Source: Nemania diffusa (taxonomy: Eukaryota > Ascomycota > Sordariomycetes > Xylariales > Xylariaceae). From it: 64,000 nucleotides of DNA. Positions 63,862 through 64,000 of this stretch are shown here, in pieces. The stretch is taken from the NCBI GenBank assembly GCA_038501195.1, contig JBBPUQ010000011.1:496001-560000 (forward strand), written 5' to 3'. The first letter of the stretch is position 1. Every line of letters begins with the position of its first letter. A program made the translations under genes and the position numbers. The notes under the pieces are model-generated. The model saw only the letters and a program-made list of their open reading frames with translations. It had not been told where the DNA came from and made no database searches.

Positions 63862-64000
63862 TGTTGAAAATAATATTATATATTAAATTTAAAAATATAA
63901 TAACAAAAAAAAAAAAGCTAATTTAAAGTTAATAAAAAAAATTTATTTAATTTAAGTTTTAATTTATTTTTATTATTTATTTTTATTTTATTATTAATAA
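63862..64000. repeat. right LTR of the second-level element, cut by the window end
   Basis: Starts TGTTGAAAATAA and matches 49810-49948. The leading TGTT is kept here and changed to TATT on the left. Confidence 0.65.

Larger units (their letters stand above)
48591..64000. mobile_element. outermost retrotransposon of the right AT block (left LTR only in window)
   Basis: The sequence from 48591 is the reverse-complement family member of the solo LTR at 11408-11683, starting TGTCACACAG. After about 275 bp it passes into RIP-mutated A/T sequence, as expected for an element interior. The right end was not found in the window and may lie beyond it, or inside the AT block beyond recognition. The end coordinate is only the window end. 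Confidence 0.5.
49810..64000. mobile_element. second-level LTR retrotransposon, running off the window
   Basis: A left direct repeat from 49810 (TATTTAAAATAATATT) matches one from 63862 (TGTTGAAAATAATATT) that continues to the window end at position 64000. The match includes a shared AAAGCTARTTTAAARTTAAT segment and TTTAATTTAAGTTTTARTTTA. This gives an element of at least 14.2 kb, or 8.3 kb without the nested element at 50610-56520. Orientation and LTR length are unknown because the right LTR is cut. Confidence 0.7.

Overview
The window looks like a piece of a filamentous ascomycete (Pezizomycotina) nuclear genome. The evidence is spliced genes with short GT-AG introns (50-134 bp), typical fungal families (HET domain, short-chain dehydrogenase, BBE-type flavin oxidase, PD-(D/E)XK-like protein), and long blocks almost without G or C that carry dead transposons. 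Transposon pairs differ almost only by C-to-T and G-to-A changes, which is the mark of repeat-induced point mutation (RIP). The species cannot be named from sequence alone. No bacterial, organellar, rRNA or convincing tRNA gene was seen.

Layout. 1-5640: a three-exon FAD-linked oxidase (2490-4004) between non-coding flanks. 5649-9795: a RIP-killed hAT-type DNA transposon with 8-bp target duplication and 24-bp inverted ends, carrying a small un-mutated insert at 7651-7841. It sits in the last codons of a minus-strand SDR gene (9777-10872), whose stop codon is now supplied by the transposon end. 11408-17217: a solo LTR, a sulfotransferase-like gene with a C-terminal membrane anchor (12754-13703), a broken P450 tail (14134-14508), a second LTR-family copy, and a 2-oxoglutarate dioxygenase gene (15688-17217). 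20027-22255: a three-exon polytopic membrane protein. 23777-26694: an ankyrin-HET protein. 27022-28401: a PD-(D/E)XK-like protein on the same strand.

28713-42890: an LTR retrotransposon (Copia-type, by a decayed reverse-transcriptase motif) with equal 152-bp LTRs and a perfect TTAAT target duplication. It is split by a second LTR element (33720-41723, equal 266-bp LTRs). 43836-46326: a shortened ankyrin-like gene on the minus strand and a small secreted protein on the plus strand whose spacing of residues suggests an ADP-ribosyl cyclase/CD38-like fold. 46974-48589: a membrane-protein gene whose 5' end is cut off by a retrotransposon LTR that starts at 48591. From there to the window end is another AT block holding at least three nested elements: one opening at 48591, one opening at 49810 with its second LTR starting at 63862, and a complete one at 50610-56520.

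How it fits together: this is a gene-poor accessory region in which transposons repeatedly landed at gene edges and were then mutated by RIP. Two host genes have transposon termini at their coding ends. The HET, PD-(D/E)XK, ankyrin and secreted NAD-enzyme-like genes border the AT blocks, as is common for fast-evolving recognition or effector genes. Exon boundaries were read by eye from splice signals and frame, so they are models, not transcripts.
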